Source: Elysia chlorotica
Taxonomy: Eukaryota; Mollusca; Gastropoda; Plakobranchidae
Reading direction: 5' to 3'
Assembly (NCBI GenBank): GCA_003991915.1
Contig: RQTK01000034.1
Span: 62,090-126,089 of the forward strand
Length of the DNA: 64,000 nucleotides
The notes beneath the pieces are model-generated. The model did not search any database, was not told the origin of the DNA, and saw only the letters and a program-made list of their open reading frames with translations. Position 1 is the stretch's first letter, and each line of letters opens with the position of its first letter. Of the stretch, positions 44,406-58,507 are shown in pieces. Position numbers and translations under genes: made by a program.

Positions 44406-46248
44406 AAATCTTCAAGATAAATTAAATGAATATTTTTTTTCATTTACATAACCTTTTTTTGACATTTATGTGCTCTATAATACATTTATATTTTATTTTT
44501 TCAATCTTTTATTTTTTTTTTTTTTCATTTCACTGGTTAATTAATATTTCTTTTCTGGATTACTTTTCATTAATTTAAAATAATTTTAATTAAATTTTGG
44601 TTAATGTTTGGCATATTTTAAGCCCCAGAACATCGATTTTCATGTTTTGAATCCTAAATATCCTTCAGCAAAGGCCCCCAGATCCCCGACAAGGGTGTTG
44701 CCCTTGATCCATCAGGGGGCCTTTGCGTCCCTCTGAACCCCCACAGATTTTGCACTGGTGCAGTTTATGCTCATCACACGCTACTGATTGTACATATCAT
44801 CTGTCAGCATCATCGCTTACGATGGTTGCTGTCCACAATATGACGCCATCTGTTCCTGTCCTGACTGTCGTGGGTGATGCTTTGCAAATTAAGACCCAGA
44901 CTCTTCTTGATGTTTTCGATGTATGATGTTGGTGGTCTTCCCTTTTTGTGTATCGACTGGGTTCTGCCTTGCAGGACATTTAGCATCAACCCTGTGTCTG
45001 TGTGACGGCATGCATGCCCAACATATCTCAGCATTCTTACATTGATTGTTTTGAGCATGAGATTAGGGCTTCCAGTCTCCTCAAAAACACTCTTGCTGGT
45101 TCTCTTGTCTGTCCATTTCACTCTCAGTAACCTTCTGTAGAGCCACATTTCTGCTGCCTCTATCTTCTGTTGGGTACAGAAAGAGGGATAGTAGCTGACG
45201 GTGAGCAGCAGTCACACTCTCAAGAGTGGTCAGCGCCTATTTGGTTCCCATTTCTGTACCTAGCTCACATATGGCTCCACGGATACTGCTTCGTATCTGT
45301 ACCTAGCTCACATATGGCTCCACGGATACTGCTCCGTATCTGTACCTAGCTCACATATGGCTCCACGGATACTGCTCCGTATCTGTACCTAGCTCACATA
45401 TGGCTCCACGGATACTGCTCCCTATCTGTACTAGCTGACGGTGAGCAGCAGTCACACTCTCAAGAGTGGTCAGCGCCTATTTGGTTCCCATTTCTGTACC
45501 TAGCTCACATATGGCTCCACGGATACTGCTTATGCACGGCAGTGGCCACACCCCGGGCAACAGTTTTGACTGACTGGCAAAACTATGTGAGCGAGCCCAA
45601 AGGCATAGCCTGAGGGTGGGAACATTTTCCCTAGTGCATGGAGCCTCGGAAAGCAGGAGGTGGATGAAGACTGGGAGCGACTGAAGCAGCTTCATGTATC
45701 GGTCCTTTTCTTTACTGACGCGGGCAGAAGATCTCAAGCAAGAGGCAATGGGTGGGACTTACGCACTGTATGTGCACTGCTTGTCTAGAAGGAAACGCCA
45801 CACCACTAGTTGTAACTTATGCCTAAAACCCCAAATGATCAGAAACAGAAAGAGACAAAGCCATAGTCTAGGTCTTTTGATTGTACATAAGGAAATAAAA
45901 AAATAATGGAAAATCTGACAAGCATATAAAATACTCTTTAGATTTTTTAACAAATCTTTTTGTTTGGCCTTTGTAACCTTTTCGTGCAGTTTTCTCTCAA
46001 CTTCACCTTTTTTCTTTTTTCTTTCCCCCCCCCCCTCTTTTTAGTATAATAGATCTTATTGAAACTTAAAATGAGGTAATGTAAATTATATATGAGAGTT
46101 GTGCATACTCTCAGCCAACAAAATCAAGACAATGGTCAAGTAGACGAGGGTTTGTTAGATGGTCGAATGTTTAGGGGATGCACTTTTTATGCAATACGAC
46201 AGTACCACCACATAACCATTTTCATTCTAAATTTAGGATATGTACTAT
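44406..46248 (-). mobile_element. LINE insertion with 29-bp target-site duplication
   Basis: The minus strand encodes the C-terminal part of a non-LTR reverse transcriptase polyprotein: EAAEMWLYRRLLRVKWTDKR, MLRYVGHACRHTDTGLMLNV, KKGRPPTSYIENIKKSLGLN, then SQDRNRWRHIV (about 45170-44830). The element is 1843 bp between perfect 29-bp direct repeats. Upstream of the coding part on the minus strand is an internal minisatellite (about 45195-45535). 5'-truncated or internally deleted relative to a full LINE; clade uncertain. Confidence 0.8.
45195..45535. repeat. 43-bp minisatellite nested in a 240-bp duplication
   Basis: Core units CTGTACCTAGCTCACATATG plus GCTCCACGGATACTGCT repeat about five times. 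A longer block beginning AGCTGACGGTGAGCAGCAGT occurs at about 45195 and 45432, bracketing them. Confidence 0.9.
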
Positions 46249-46277
46249 AAATAGAGAATACAGGCAACAACAGTCTT
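46249..46277. repeat. 29-bp direct repeat, right target-site duplication
   Basis: Perfect copy of 44377-44405. Confidence 0.85.
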
Positions 46278-47262
46278 CCATTCATTGTATATGAAACTTA
46301 TTGTCATTATGGTTATATATCGCGAATTAAAAAAAAATGCAGGGATGTACGCTTGCATGCCTTAGAATGCAATTGTCATAGCTCCCAGAATGACAACTGC
46401 CGTCTCCTGCACCGCAAGCATGGCTAGTAATGCCATATATGCTTGACGTGTGGCTGTTTGAGGAGGGCAGGTCAAACTTCTGCCAGACGTCTTTTCAATG
46501 TCTGATTCAAAAATTTGAAAGCAGTTTCACAAATGTTCAAATATGGGGGTATGTACTTCCTTCTATCTGCTTGTAATCCGGGATTGGAATCCAAATGAGC
46601 ATAACAATATAAATTCAGCAAGGTGTAGAAATCGATCTAGAGATAAAAATAAGTCATTCACCCAAGCAGGACGAGCTGAAATAATTTTGAAGAAAATGAA
46701 AATTTTTTTTTTAAACCACTTGTAGAAATGGTCTATTATTTTAGTAGCCATTATTAATCCAAATATCTTGTCTTCTCGATCAACTTTGGTTGCGATGCTT
46801 CAATAGCTGGAACCTCACTCAATAAGGAGTCCTACAAAATAATAAAATTGGCTTAGGCCAGCACGTGTTCAAACTCAAAGGGATGATTGTGTCTCATGAC
46901 TTCAGTATAACTATTAGATAAACGAGAGCTTAAAATTTGGATGATAATCATGGACCAAAAAAAAGGAAGTATCTCAAAAAGAAAATGAAGGGCAATTTTT
47001 ATTGTTTCACTATATTATCTAAAATTAAACACATCCCTTAGTTTTGCACTTGATTTGATGTTTGTTATCAGTACCATTCATAGCAGTACAGCAGTATTTG
47101 GTTTGGAACGTTTATTTTATTTCTAGATTTATGTTTCTTGAATTCTTCATTTAAGACTTCGGAGCCTATGGAATATTTTAATAAAGATTGAAATTCTCTT
47201 TTTTCTCCATCTTCTCTTTAAATCAACAATGCAGATCAGAGAAATTAGTTTTGAGGTGAATC
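46278..47262 (+). other. SYCP1 upstream region and 5' leader
   Basis: AT-rich; no TATA box, initiator or CpG cluster that I can call with confidence. An out-of-frame upstream ATG lies at about 47230 with a stop after the true start. Confidence 0.45.
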
Positions 47263-50200
47263 ATGTTCCGATTTCTTGGTTCGAGAAAAAATGAAATCCA
47301 AGAAGAGCGGGTAAGTCCTAAGTTTAATTCAACATTCCGACCAATTATTTTTATGTAAGCTATTAAATTTCATTCTCTTTCATCTTATTAGAGTAGCGCC
47401 TGTTTTTTTCTTTTTTCGGGTTTACGTTTTTGCGTTGTTTTAATTTTAGATGCTCCGATTTTAGATGTTCCCATTTGAGATTAAAGTGCTAAATGCACCA
47501 ATTCTGCACAGATTAGCTTTTATAAAACAATCGAAGCCTACCCATGGGGATTGGGGGGAAATAATCTCATTGAGAATTTTATTTGAAATGCATTAATGAA
47601 AAAGTTTTAGAATAGATGGAAACTATTTATATTATTTTGAAAAATGATTTGATGAAAACAAAATATGTACCATCCTTTAATCTGAAATGTCTGTTCTAAA
47701 TATGAACATTAGCAAATTTGCAATGCTATGACATGGAGGTGAATTGTACACGAATCAGAAGCCCCAGGTTCTCACTTTGTGTTGGTTTTAGCTCCACTTT
47801 ATATACATCCATCCTCATAACTGGATCGTGTCTACTTGAATCAAAACCAGTGAGATCTTTCTCACTATTTACATGAGGAATAAGCTTCCTTGGAACTGAA
47901 ATAAAAAAATGCTACAGTAGGTTTTGTTCTGTAGGACAGTTTGCTCACACAGTTGATGCTCCTCAGAAGTCACCATTGTGGCCTGAGCCAGTTGTTACAA
48001 TAAACCACTACAGCTGAAAGCTTAACTGTTAGGGATCAAAAGGTCTGGAGGAACAATCCTTATTTTTCTTCTAGCTGTAGCCATGTTGCTATTTGTGTAG
48101 CAATTGGTTAAAAGCATGTTCACTGAGCACCATGCCTATCTCATTTTTTTATAAAATATCATAGTTTGTATAAAACAATCTGAGCGTTCCCTTGTTAAAA
48201 GAAGCTGATTCACAGGTTTAAACACTACAGTATCACACTTAAAAAAAATATTTTGAAGTTTTATAAATTTTAATGTTGTTATGTTTCTCTCATACATTTA
48301 GGCAAATCCAACAAAAGTTTTAAATGAGAGACCAAGGAACAGAGTGCAAGGTTAGATTTCACATTATTTTTGTGAATGTTTGCATTTAGTTTTAAAATAT
48401 TTTATGGTTGATTGGATTATAATTGCAAACATAATTATTTGTGGTGTGCATTCAATGAGTATCGTAAAGTAATTTAATTTTGAAATAATGATCAACTAAA
48501 AGATTTGTATGTGCTATCATAATTAATACCATATTTCCATCAATAAATGTTAAGATTTAGAGTTTGGTACATTTAAAGCACCCAAAGAAGTGCATCATAG
48601 GCATTTTGATTTTTGTTAGGGGAACAAAATTGTAATTTGATGTTGTTGGATTAAGTATTTAACTTTCAATCACAACATTCATTCAATTAGATCTAGATAG
48701 ACTTGACAAGACAAGATGAACCAATGTGTAGTTTTATTCATATGTGTTTACAACTGAAGGAAAAAGGAAAGAGCCCATCCTTTGTTTTAGTATAATAAGG
48801 AAGATTACTCTTGCTGTATAATAATATATGAATCAAGGGGAGTAATAGCGATCTTTGAAAGTGTCTTTGAATAATACAGGGTTGCTTCCCATGTCACAAA
48901 AATTATTTTGCAAACATTGTTTATCATGCCTTTCCTTTAGATTTATTTTGTGTTTAGCATACCAATCAACTACAGTAGTCCCGATTTTTAACAAGAATAG
49001 CAAGAACTGTTGGAAAAGCGAGAGGTATGAAAATCCCCATGTTTCTCTTTTTTGGTAATAACGAGAACCCATTCAGCCTACTCTGCTAACTAACAAGAAG
49101 TTTGAGAATATATCATTCCCGATATAAAATGAACCAACAAATTTTGAGGAATGTTGAAAAATCTTTTTCATTCTGGAGCCTCAAGCCTGAAGTCCTGCAC
49201 ACATATGGTTTTCATCAGTGACCCAGCCCACTCACTTCTCCTGCTCCTTTCTCTTCTAATGCTGACATAAGTGACAACCCTGTTCTCCCCTACATTACAT
49301 CTCAACCCTTTGTCTATGACCAAAGTGAAGAAAGCTGCCTATTGTAATGCTGGCAGTTGAAGAGCCAAGCTCATCCATCACTAGTACTGCTCTATAGTTG
49401 CTATCTAACTTCTAAGTCTACACACTATTGCAGTTCAGTTTTATCCCCTTGCGTCATTGCTCAACCTGCTATCCTAGTGAACAGTTACACAGACAGACAA
49501 AGACGTATGGATCTACATAGAGACTGAGTCTTCACCTAACATTAGAGATCTACACAGAAATTCAAACTGTCCATAATGTATAACCATGGTTAAATGATAA
49601 TGCATTATTTTTCTCTTTAAAAAAAATCCCCTTTGAGTCTCGTTTGGTAAAATCTAGAAAGTCAATAGGGAAAAGAAGAAAGCACAGGCTTTTTGGTCAC
49701 TAAAAGTAACACTGATTATTTGCGAATTGTCACCTGATTAACCCTTAATGGTTTCCCTCGATTTTGCAATTGCCCAATGTGTTATAAGGAGCGTCTTAAT
49801 ATTATCTAAAAAATTTCAAGTGTATTGAATTCATGTCTTGAGTTACCTGGTTTTTTTTGCATATTCAGAATCGTCTAGCAGTGTTCAGGGAACTCTGCAG
49901 CGTTCAGCTCTTGTGCAGCAACAGCAACAGCACAACAGTGAAAATATGGTGACTTTACATGCAAGATTACTTCAGGAGGCTGAGAAAATCAGGAAATGGA
50001 AAGTTCAAACGGAACTAGATCTGAAAGAGAAAGTAGGTTCAAAATACATTGCAAATAAATGCACAAAAACACAAGCTCATATTTGTAAGTAAATTATGCT
50101 TTCAAAAGATGTTGAATTAAGGCTTTTTCAATTACTTGAATAAAGATGAAAATTCCATTCACAAATCAATGGTAAACAAATATTAATAACTGCAGTAATA

Positions 50201-53200
50201 AATTCAATGCTTTAATTAAGATTTCTTTGTGTGCTTTTCTAAATGTTGATGTTATTGTCTACACTCCTCACTTTTTGAAAAAATTTTATTTGTAGCTTTT
50301 TATGTCTGAAACAGTTGAGGGTTGACTATGGTATGGACGCTGATATAATTCTTGAACAACTTTTGTTTTCGAGATTTTTATTTTATAAGCTGAAGATCAG
50401 GCTTTGTAGTGAACCTCTGATTAATGAACCAAGCATGATGCATGTTTTATACCATTGAAGAAATCAGTAATCATTATAAAATATTTTATGAACTATGATA
50501 CAAATGCAGGACCCCCCCCCCTTCCTTTTTTTTTCTCTACCAGGAAAGAAGAATGGGAGAAGCTTTATCTCGCATAGAAACAATGAAGAAATCCATTTTA
50601 GAGCTTCAGGTGAAAAGTTTGAAACTTATTTGTTCTTCATTGTACATTTTTTTTTCTGTTATTCAAGGACACTTTAACAGGGATGTCTTGAGAGCTGCAA
50701 TACTCATGTCAAAACAAACAGTACCTTTTTCTTTTATGAGATAACTTTTAATTTCAATTTCAATGTTTATTCAGTAATATATATTATGAACATACATATT
50801 GAAAATTATTTAGTCAAGCACAGACTTTGCGAGATGAATATATATAAACAGTTATACAAATGTACATGCAGCAACACAATTAGCAAAAGTTTTACTTAAA
50901 CAGCTGTATCTAAGTACACATTAACAAAAAAAAAGAAAACCAAAAAAATTAAGAACTTAGCATAAATTCCTTATCAATCTGGACAAGTGATCGCGAATTA
51001 CATAAAAAGTTTCAGTAATGTAAGTATAGTACATGTGATAATGATGGTAAAATGCACTGTAAATGTATTAATAAAAGGATCTTCCTACCTTTTTTTGTTG
51101 ACATGTAGTAGGAACAGAATGATAATTACAATTCCTTGAAACTGTTCATGACTAGTTATTTTTGGAACATGACTGCTTTGAAGAAGGACAGTCAACAGTT
51201 TAAACTACATCTATTCAATTCTAACGTACGCTTATAATTTATTTCTGCTGCTTTTCTCTCTTCACAAGACACTTGATCTTGGAAATTTGTGTTCTTGTCT
51301 CTGAAAATAGTAATGAGACATTTGTCTCAATGATTTAAAACACCAAAGTATAATATTCATACACTGGGCATCAGACGATTAAGGTATCAGGATGCCATGA
51401 ATTTATGAACATTTGAAGATCCCCATTTTCTGTTCTTAGTCTATGTGTGTACTCAAATCTCTTGCACCACGCAAGTGAAAAAAATGCCAATATGTTGCCT
51501 CAAGTTTGAAATAGAGAGGTTTTAGCATACCCAAGTCAATTTAGAAGGTCCATGGAAACGGTTTGTTTACATTTGTTGCTACCCTATTTTTCCGATTATA
51601 TTCACATTTAGCCAATATAAATAATGATACTGGACAAATGCTGGAACTCCTAAATGAAGAAAATCACAAGGAAGATGTATACAATCCTTGAGGTCATTAG
51701 AGTAAGCTGGCATCCATTTTTAGTTCTTGTCTTCAGTATCGACATAACAGGCGCTTCATTTTCGTCCTTTTTCTCAAAAGTACATTTTGCGCCTACTTGA
51801 CAACTTTTGAATTGTAGTTGTGAACTATCCAATCAATATATCCACATGAAAGTTGGCACACATATTCTCAAGATAGTTACTATCTTTAAAAAATTGGCTA
51901 ACACATATCGTGCTTCCATACATAATTAGGTTGTTTTTCTTGCTGATAGAAAAAAAAATATACATAAATTTTATTTTTGCCAAAATGTTTACTTTTTGAG
52001 ATTTAGAACATTGCCTGAAACTTTCTTGAAAATTTTCATATAAGTTTTAGAGTTATAATGTTTAAGGTAATGTCACCATTTTGTGCTATTGGCGGCCATA
52101 TTGGAATCTATCTTGGATAATGAAATTCCTTTTTCATCACGCATGATTTTGCTTTTACATACATATAGTATACACGTTTATAGTTATTGAAAGCCATCAT
52201 TAAATAATTTAAAAAAAGTTTCTGAATCTAAGCTGTAATGGATGAAAAAGAGTTATTTTTTTTTTCTTTCATTTTAGCAAAAGTTTTCTTTATGGAAAAT
52301 AAATTAAAATATGCCCACATAGTTATAATATATGTACTTGGTAGTGGATTTTTCTATAAGAAAATTTTGAATGAAGTTTCACTCTGAAAAAGCATTCAGT
52401 TTCTTCCGCCTTGATTATAATTATATTATTTGTTAATAGAGTATTGAAAAAAAATAAGAAGAAATTAAACCATAAAGCTGTCTCGCTGTGAGAAACTACA
52501 GGTCCTACGCTATTGAAAATTAAATATGTTAAATTGTGAAATCAGTTACTAAACGCAATAGAATTAATTAGTTTAATGAACTTATAACTAGAAATAAAAA
52601 AAAAAGGTCAATATCAGCGCAAAACTGAGAGCACCATTTAACCAGGTGAACAGTAATAATAATAATACATAGTTTTTATATCGCACATAACCACTACACA
52701 AAGGTGCTGCTCTACTGCCATTGCCCGTTTTTTCACATCCAGTCACCTGTGCCAGTCCCAGACTGGCCATCTGGCATTTCAAGCGGCCTTCAAAGCACAG
52801 CAGGGGTTAATATCAAGTACTCTACTAGTAAAAAATCCTGTATAAACAAAGAAATAAAAATACACATTATTCGCTTAATTATATTCTCCTGTTCAGAATT
52901 GTATCTTAGAAACAAAACTCATTTCAATTTGTCATACATAAAAAAAAATTGTTGTCATTTCTCCTATTCAGCTTCAAAATGAGAAAACTAGTGCAAAGCT
53001 TGAGGAGGAAATAACAAATAAAGGAGAGGTCTTAAAAAGGTAAGATTGTGAATTGTTTGTTTGATTTGCTTAAAAACTGATGCAAGTTATGTATGAATAG
53101 GTTAGTGAAGTGATGCAAGTTATGTATGAATAGGTTAGTGAAGTGATGCAAGTTATGTATGAATAGGTTCGTGAAGTGATGTGACACACCGTGTGTCATT

Positions 53201-56200
53201 GTGACACACAGGACAGTCCACTAAATTAGTCTTTATGAAAATTAGGATGCACAAACACACTTCTTATTTTGATATCCTTAAAGCGACTTAGGCTTTACAA
53301 CTGATACAAAAGAATAGAAAACTTTTATTTTAGTTAAAAAAGCTATCTTTTAAAAATGATTAATCTGTAGCACACATTGTACTAATGGTAAACGATACCT
53401 TGTAATTTTGGCAATAGCTGATTTATGAATTGGTCACAAGCTAATCAGTTGTTGTCTTGGAAATATTAAATATCTTCAATTGAAACAAGCAGAACTGAGC
53501 TTGAGTCATCTTCATCTGGATACATGGAGTCAAATTTGATCAATGGATGGTAAAGATCTATTGAATGTATTATACTGTCTTGAGAAAAATTTACCACTAA
53601 GATATTGAACCCGTTGTGCCTTATTTCTTTCTTTCTCCAATTTTAGAATCGATGCAACAAGAGAAATGTGTCATCTTCTCAAATCCCATGCCTCCAGTGT
53701 GATCGAAAGATTGTCTCGATGTATGTCCTTTTTAACTGTTTTTGTTTTGTTTTGGTGGTTATGTGAAATGCTCCGCAAATGTCAATAGAGATATACAGTG
53801 GTAGGCAAGAATATAGACATCAAAATGATAAAACTGTCTTAGATTCAAGACCATTTTACAATATAGAGCAAATGGTATTACCCAAAATTAAAATGGTTAT
53901 TAAAAAAAAATGTTTTTCATAGTGGGTTGGGAATTGGGATGGATTTGAATCTGTTGACTGATATCGTAGATTTGTTTTCACAATTGTTAATACAGTCATA
54001 CTTATTCTCTTCAAAGGTGAAACTGAGAAGACTGAGCTGAAGTACTCAAACAAAGAGCAAACCAAACAATTTCAGGTTTGTCTTTTAGCTACTACCGGCT
54101 TCTCAATCATTGAAACTCTGCACCAAGTGATTTTAATTAAGATGTTGCGATTCATGTGCAATGAGAGGTATTCTTATCTTACATTAAAAACGGGAATCAA
54201 GTTGAATTTCTTCAACTTCAAGAATTGGTATGCATTCTGCATAAAGAACACTTAAGTAGTATTTTTCTATGACCTTCACATATGAAGCACTTTTGTACAC
54301 CTCACATGTGTATTTATGTCATGTAAATATACTATAGATCTGCTAATGTTCATTTTATCATGCTATATATCAACATTTTAACTGTACATTTAATTATATT
54401 TACACATTTATGTATGTTTTCAATCTGATGATTCCATTTTATCTCATGTACATGATTACTTGTGATGTAATGCGCATTGAGCAGATTTCAATTTTAGAAA
54501 TGCGCAAAGAAAAGCAATAATTTATTGAATTAATTATTTATTTCATGGGTTGTATGTTCAAACACTAACTAGTCTAAACCCACGTCCCATGTGTACTTTG
54601 ACTTTTTTGTTTTTAACATGTAAATTTAATACAATAATATTAACAGCGCAAAAAAAAATATCAGTAATACCCACCCCCAAAAAGTGAGGCTCAGGGTATT
54701 TTATGTTAAAATTTTATTTAAAAATGACATCCATAACCCATAATGGTTATAATAATAATAATAATAATAATAATAATGTATGTAACCCTTAATATGTAAT
54801 CTTGCGTATAAGACTTATTTCGGGCTGCTAGAAGCTAGCATTTTAGTTTGTGAAGCGTATGACAAGGTGTGTGAGATCTCAAGTTCAAGCCGCTAGGCAA
54901 GGTGTGGTTTGAGAGTAGGCCAGTGCCATCCATAAATGCTTCTTAGCATAGGTTCCCACTAAAAATTCATTATACCATCATCTGCTATAAAAACTAAACT
55001 GTCGTTTTAACCAATGAATAAATGAATACTTACCTTGTAAGTTTCATCACTTTGTACCTAATGAAAGGCTCGCTACAAAGCAATGTTTATTTTGATGTTC
55101 AGCCCAGCCGCTTCATGCACTTAATTTTACACCAGAAACAGCATGGTTTACATCCAGCAATGGTAGTAAGAATCTGTCATAATCTTTTGGGAATGGTGCT
55201 TAATAGATAACATATGTGATTGATTTCTATGATAACTTAAATACTTATAGTAGAGTTATTATTATTTCGTATTCCATTAAAAAATGTAAATGTGCTATTG
55301 AATTGCATCCTTCCTACCTGTCATCAGACATGTACAATTGCCGACAAATTTGACGATCAAGACTTTTCCTACCTGATATCCTGCCGATCTGATATCCAAC
55401 CTAAAAGGGAAAAAGTTGGACTTCCCAAATCATTTTTTTTCCTCACAAAAATTGAAGTCAGATCCTTATATGTAGCTGTTAAAGAGAGGGACAAAAAAGC
55501 TGGACCGCCGTCTTTCGTATGGGAGACCCATTTTGTCGGAGCATAAGTTAACTTTTTAAAAAAAAAAGCTTTGGATGTGACACTCATAAGTGTGAACTAA
55601 ATACTATTGCTATTGGCATAGTAATTTTAACTGCTTTCTAGCTGTTTTTATAATGTCTCTATATTCTTAAATAACTAGAGAAGGCAATGAGACCATTTCT
55701 GTGAGAGGTGAAAATTATCAATACCCTCAGATGCCCTGAAATAGTACTAGTAGATTCAAGTAAATAGCTAAAAAACGATTATCTTTCCATGCATGGCTGA
55801 CTTAGAGGCGGTAAATCAATCCCCTGACTGACCCCGCCACAGCAGTCACACACCCAGCTGACAGATAAGGTACTCGATTTCACTAGTGTTGCTCGTGTTT
55901 TGATAATCAGACTGACCCCCCCACAGCAGTCACACACCCAGCTGACAGATAAGGTACTCGATTTCACTAGTGGTGCTCGTGTTTTGATAATCAGGCTGGC
56001 CACAGCAGTCACACACCCAGCTGACAGATAAGGTACTCGATTTCACTAGTGTTGCTCGTGTTTTGATAATCAGACTGACCCCGCCACAGCAGTCACACAC
56101 CCAGCTGACAGATAAGGTACTCGATTTCACTAGTGTTGCTCGTGTTTTGATAATCAGACTGATTTTCCACAGCAGTCACACACCCAGCTGACAGATAAGG

Positions 56201-58472
56201 TACTCGATTTCACTAGTGGTGCTCGTGTTTTGATAATCAGACTGATTTCCACAGCAGTCACACACCCAGCTGACAGATAAGGTACTCGATTTCACTTGTG
56301 TTGCTCGTGTTTTGATAATCAGGCTGGCCACAGCAGTCACACACCCAGCTGACAGATAAGGTACTTGATTTCACTAGTGGTGCTCGTGTTTTGATAATCA
56401 GACTGACCCCCCCACAGCAGTCACACACCCAGCTGACAGATAAGGTACTTGATTTCACTAGTGTTGCTCGTGTTTTGATAATCAGACTGACCCCGCCACA
56501 GCAGTCACACACCAAACTGACTCCGCCACAGCAGTCACACACCCAGCTGACAGATAAGGTACTCGATTTCACTAGTGTTCACAGACGTTGGCATACACAC
56601 TGCGAACGTCTTCAAAGTGTTTTGGGCAGAGAGCAACACCGTGCGAGCCTCTCAGTCGCCTGCACTGCAGTGTGCTAGCGGCGGGCGTGCCTACGCCATT
56701 CCCACAACCACAGCGAGTGGGCGTTATCCTGCAGGGCTTTGTTTCTAGGATTTACGGTGTTTCCAACCCGCCAATTTTTGCCCTGCTTACTAGAGACTAC
56801 TTGACCATAGATGGAGACTTTAGGAACCCTCTATTTTAGTGGCTATTTTGAGCCTAGTTCAAGAGCACTTGAGCAGCTGGTAGAATGGCGGTTGGTTCCC
56901 TAGGTGTCCAATCGCCCCCTTAACTGACATTTTATTTTTGATAATCAGACTGAAAAAGTTTTTGTAAGTCTGGCAATAAATGCTTCAAAATAAATTTTTT
57001 GATGATTATTTTTTTCTGCGCAAATATTTTGAAATTATATGAAATAATGAAGTAATGATGTGTGAATGTTTTATTTCAGGAGTTAACAGAAAAGTTCATG
57101 ACGCTCAAAATTCAAGTTGTGGAGAATACAAAAAACAGTAAACATCATGGTGAGACAACATGTGTCTAGAACATGCTTAAAACAAAGAATTACAAGGTTG
57201 CTTTAGTTTAGTGTTACAACATAACTTAAGGTAATATTTACAATTCTTAAAAGTATGGGGGATAAGAAAGATTTTATTGCTACCAAAAATATTATCACTT
57301 GCCAAACTTCTTTCTCATCAAAGCTTTGCATATTTAACCTTATCCGTTCATGGGGGGTGACTTTGAAATTTATTATTTTCAGTTTACCTCAAAAATTGAT
57401 TTTGACAAATGATAACACCAGAATTATACTATTAAATTATAGACAAAATTTTGAAATGAAACTGACCAGAGATCATTTCTAAAACCTCCCCATTTTTGGG
57501 AATGGCGGTGACTTTGATACCCCGCCCCATAAAAAGGCAAAAAACTATATTCCTATCAGTACACAGGGGGTGACACAGACGCCCCACCACTTTTAAGCGG
57601 ACAGATGAGATTTATTTCTATCCGTGCTTTGTTACCATGCATCGCCCATCAAATCTATTTCCTCTTATTCCAACTCCTGCTCCTCCTCCTACTCTTACTC
57701 TACTCCTACACCTCCCAAGTTCACTCCTATGCTACTGCTCTTCTACTCCTAGTTCTACTTCCAATTCTCCTACCAGTACTAGTCTATTTCTATTCCTACG
57801 CCTCAAACTCCAGCTGCTCCTCTTCCTTAACCTACTCCTACTCCTATACCTACTCTTGCCACTACTACTGTTTCTCCTCCTACTCCAATTCCTCCTCCTC
57901 CATTTACTCCTACTCATCGTAGTAGTTTTCCTGCTACCAGTCCTCCTTCTGCTCCTCCTCCTCCTCCTCCTCCTCCTCCCCCTATTCCTATTTTACATCA
58001 ACTTCTGCTCCGTTTCTTTCTCCTACTACTTCTCCAACTCTTACTCATCCTTCCACCATCTCATCCTTTTCGTCCATCTACTACTAATACTACTACTTTT
58101 ACTGCTATTCCTACTCCTGATAATCCTTGTCGCACTTATCATCATCTTCCTCCTTTTCCTACTTGTTCTCTTATCTTACAGCTATCATTACTTTTACTCC
58201 TTTTCTTAGTCATCCCACTATTCTTAGTCCTAATTTTCCTCCTCTTTCACCACCTCCTAGTCCAATTCATACTTCTACTTATACCCCTACTCCTCTTCCT
58301 CCTACTACTCTTCCTATTTCTTCTCCCCATACCCATCCTTCTCCTACTAGTACTTCATCATGTAGGCCTACTCCTCGCGCTAGTACTCCTACTGATACTT
58401 TTACTCCTTTGCCTCCTACTATTTGTAATTCTCCTTATACTTATCTTCCTCCTCATCATCTTCTTTCTATTG

Positions 58473-58507
<35 letters not shown>

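Noticed and set aside
48968-49075. TACAGTAGTCCCGATTTTTA as a pogo/Tigger terminal repeat
   Set aside because: No matching opposite terminus or TA target duplication could be found.
55779-56572. Repeated minus-strand peptide SSTLSVSWVCDCCG
   Set aside because: Translation of the 84-bp minisatellite; no gene context.
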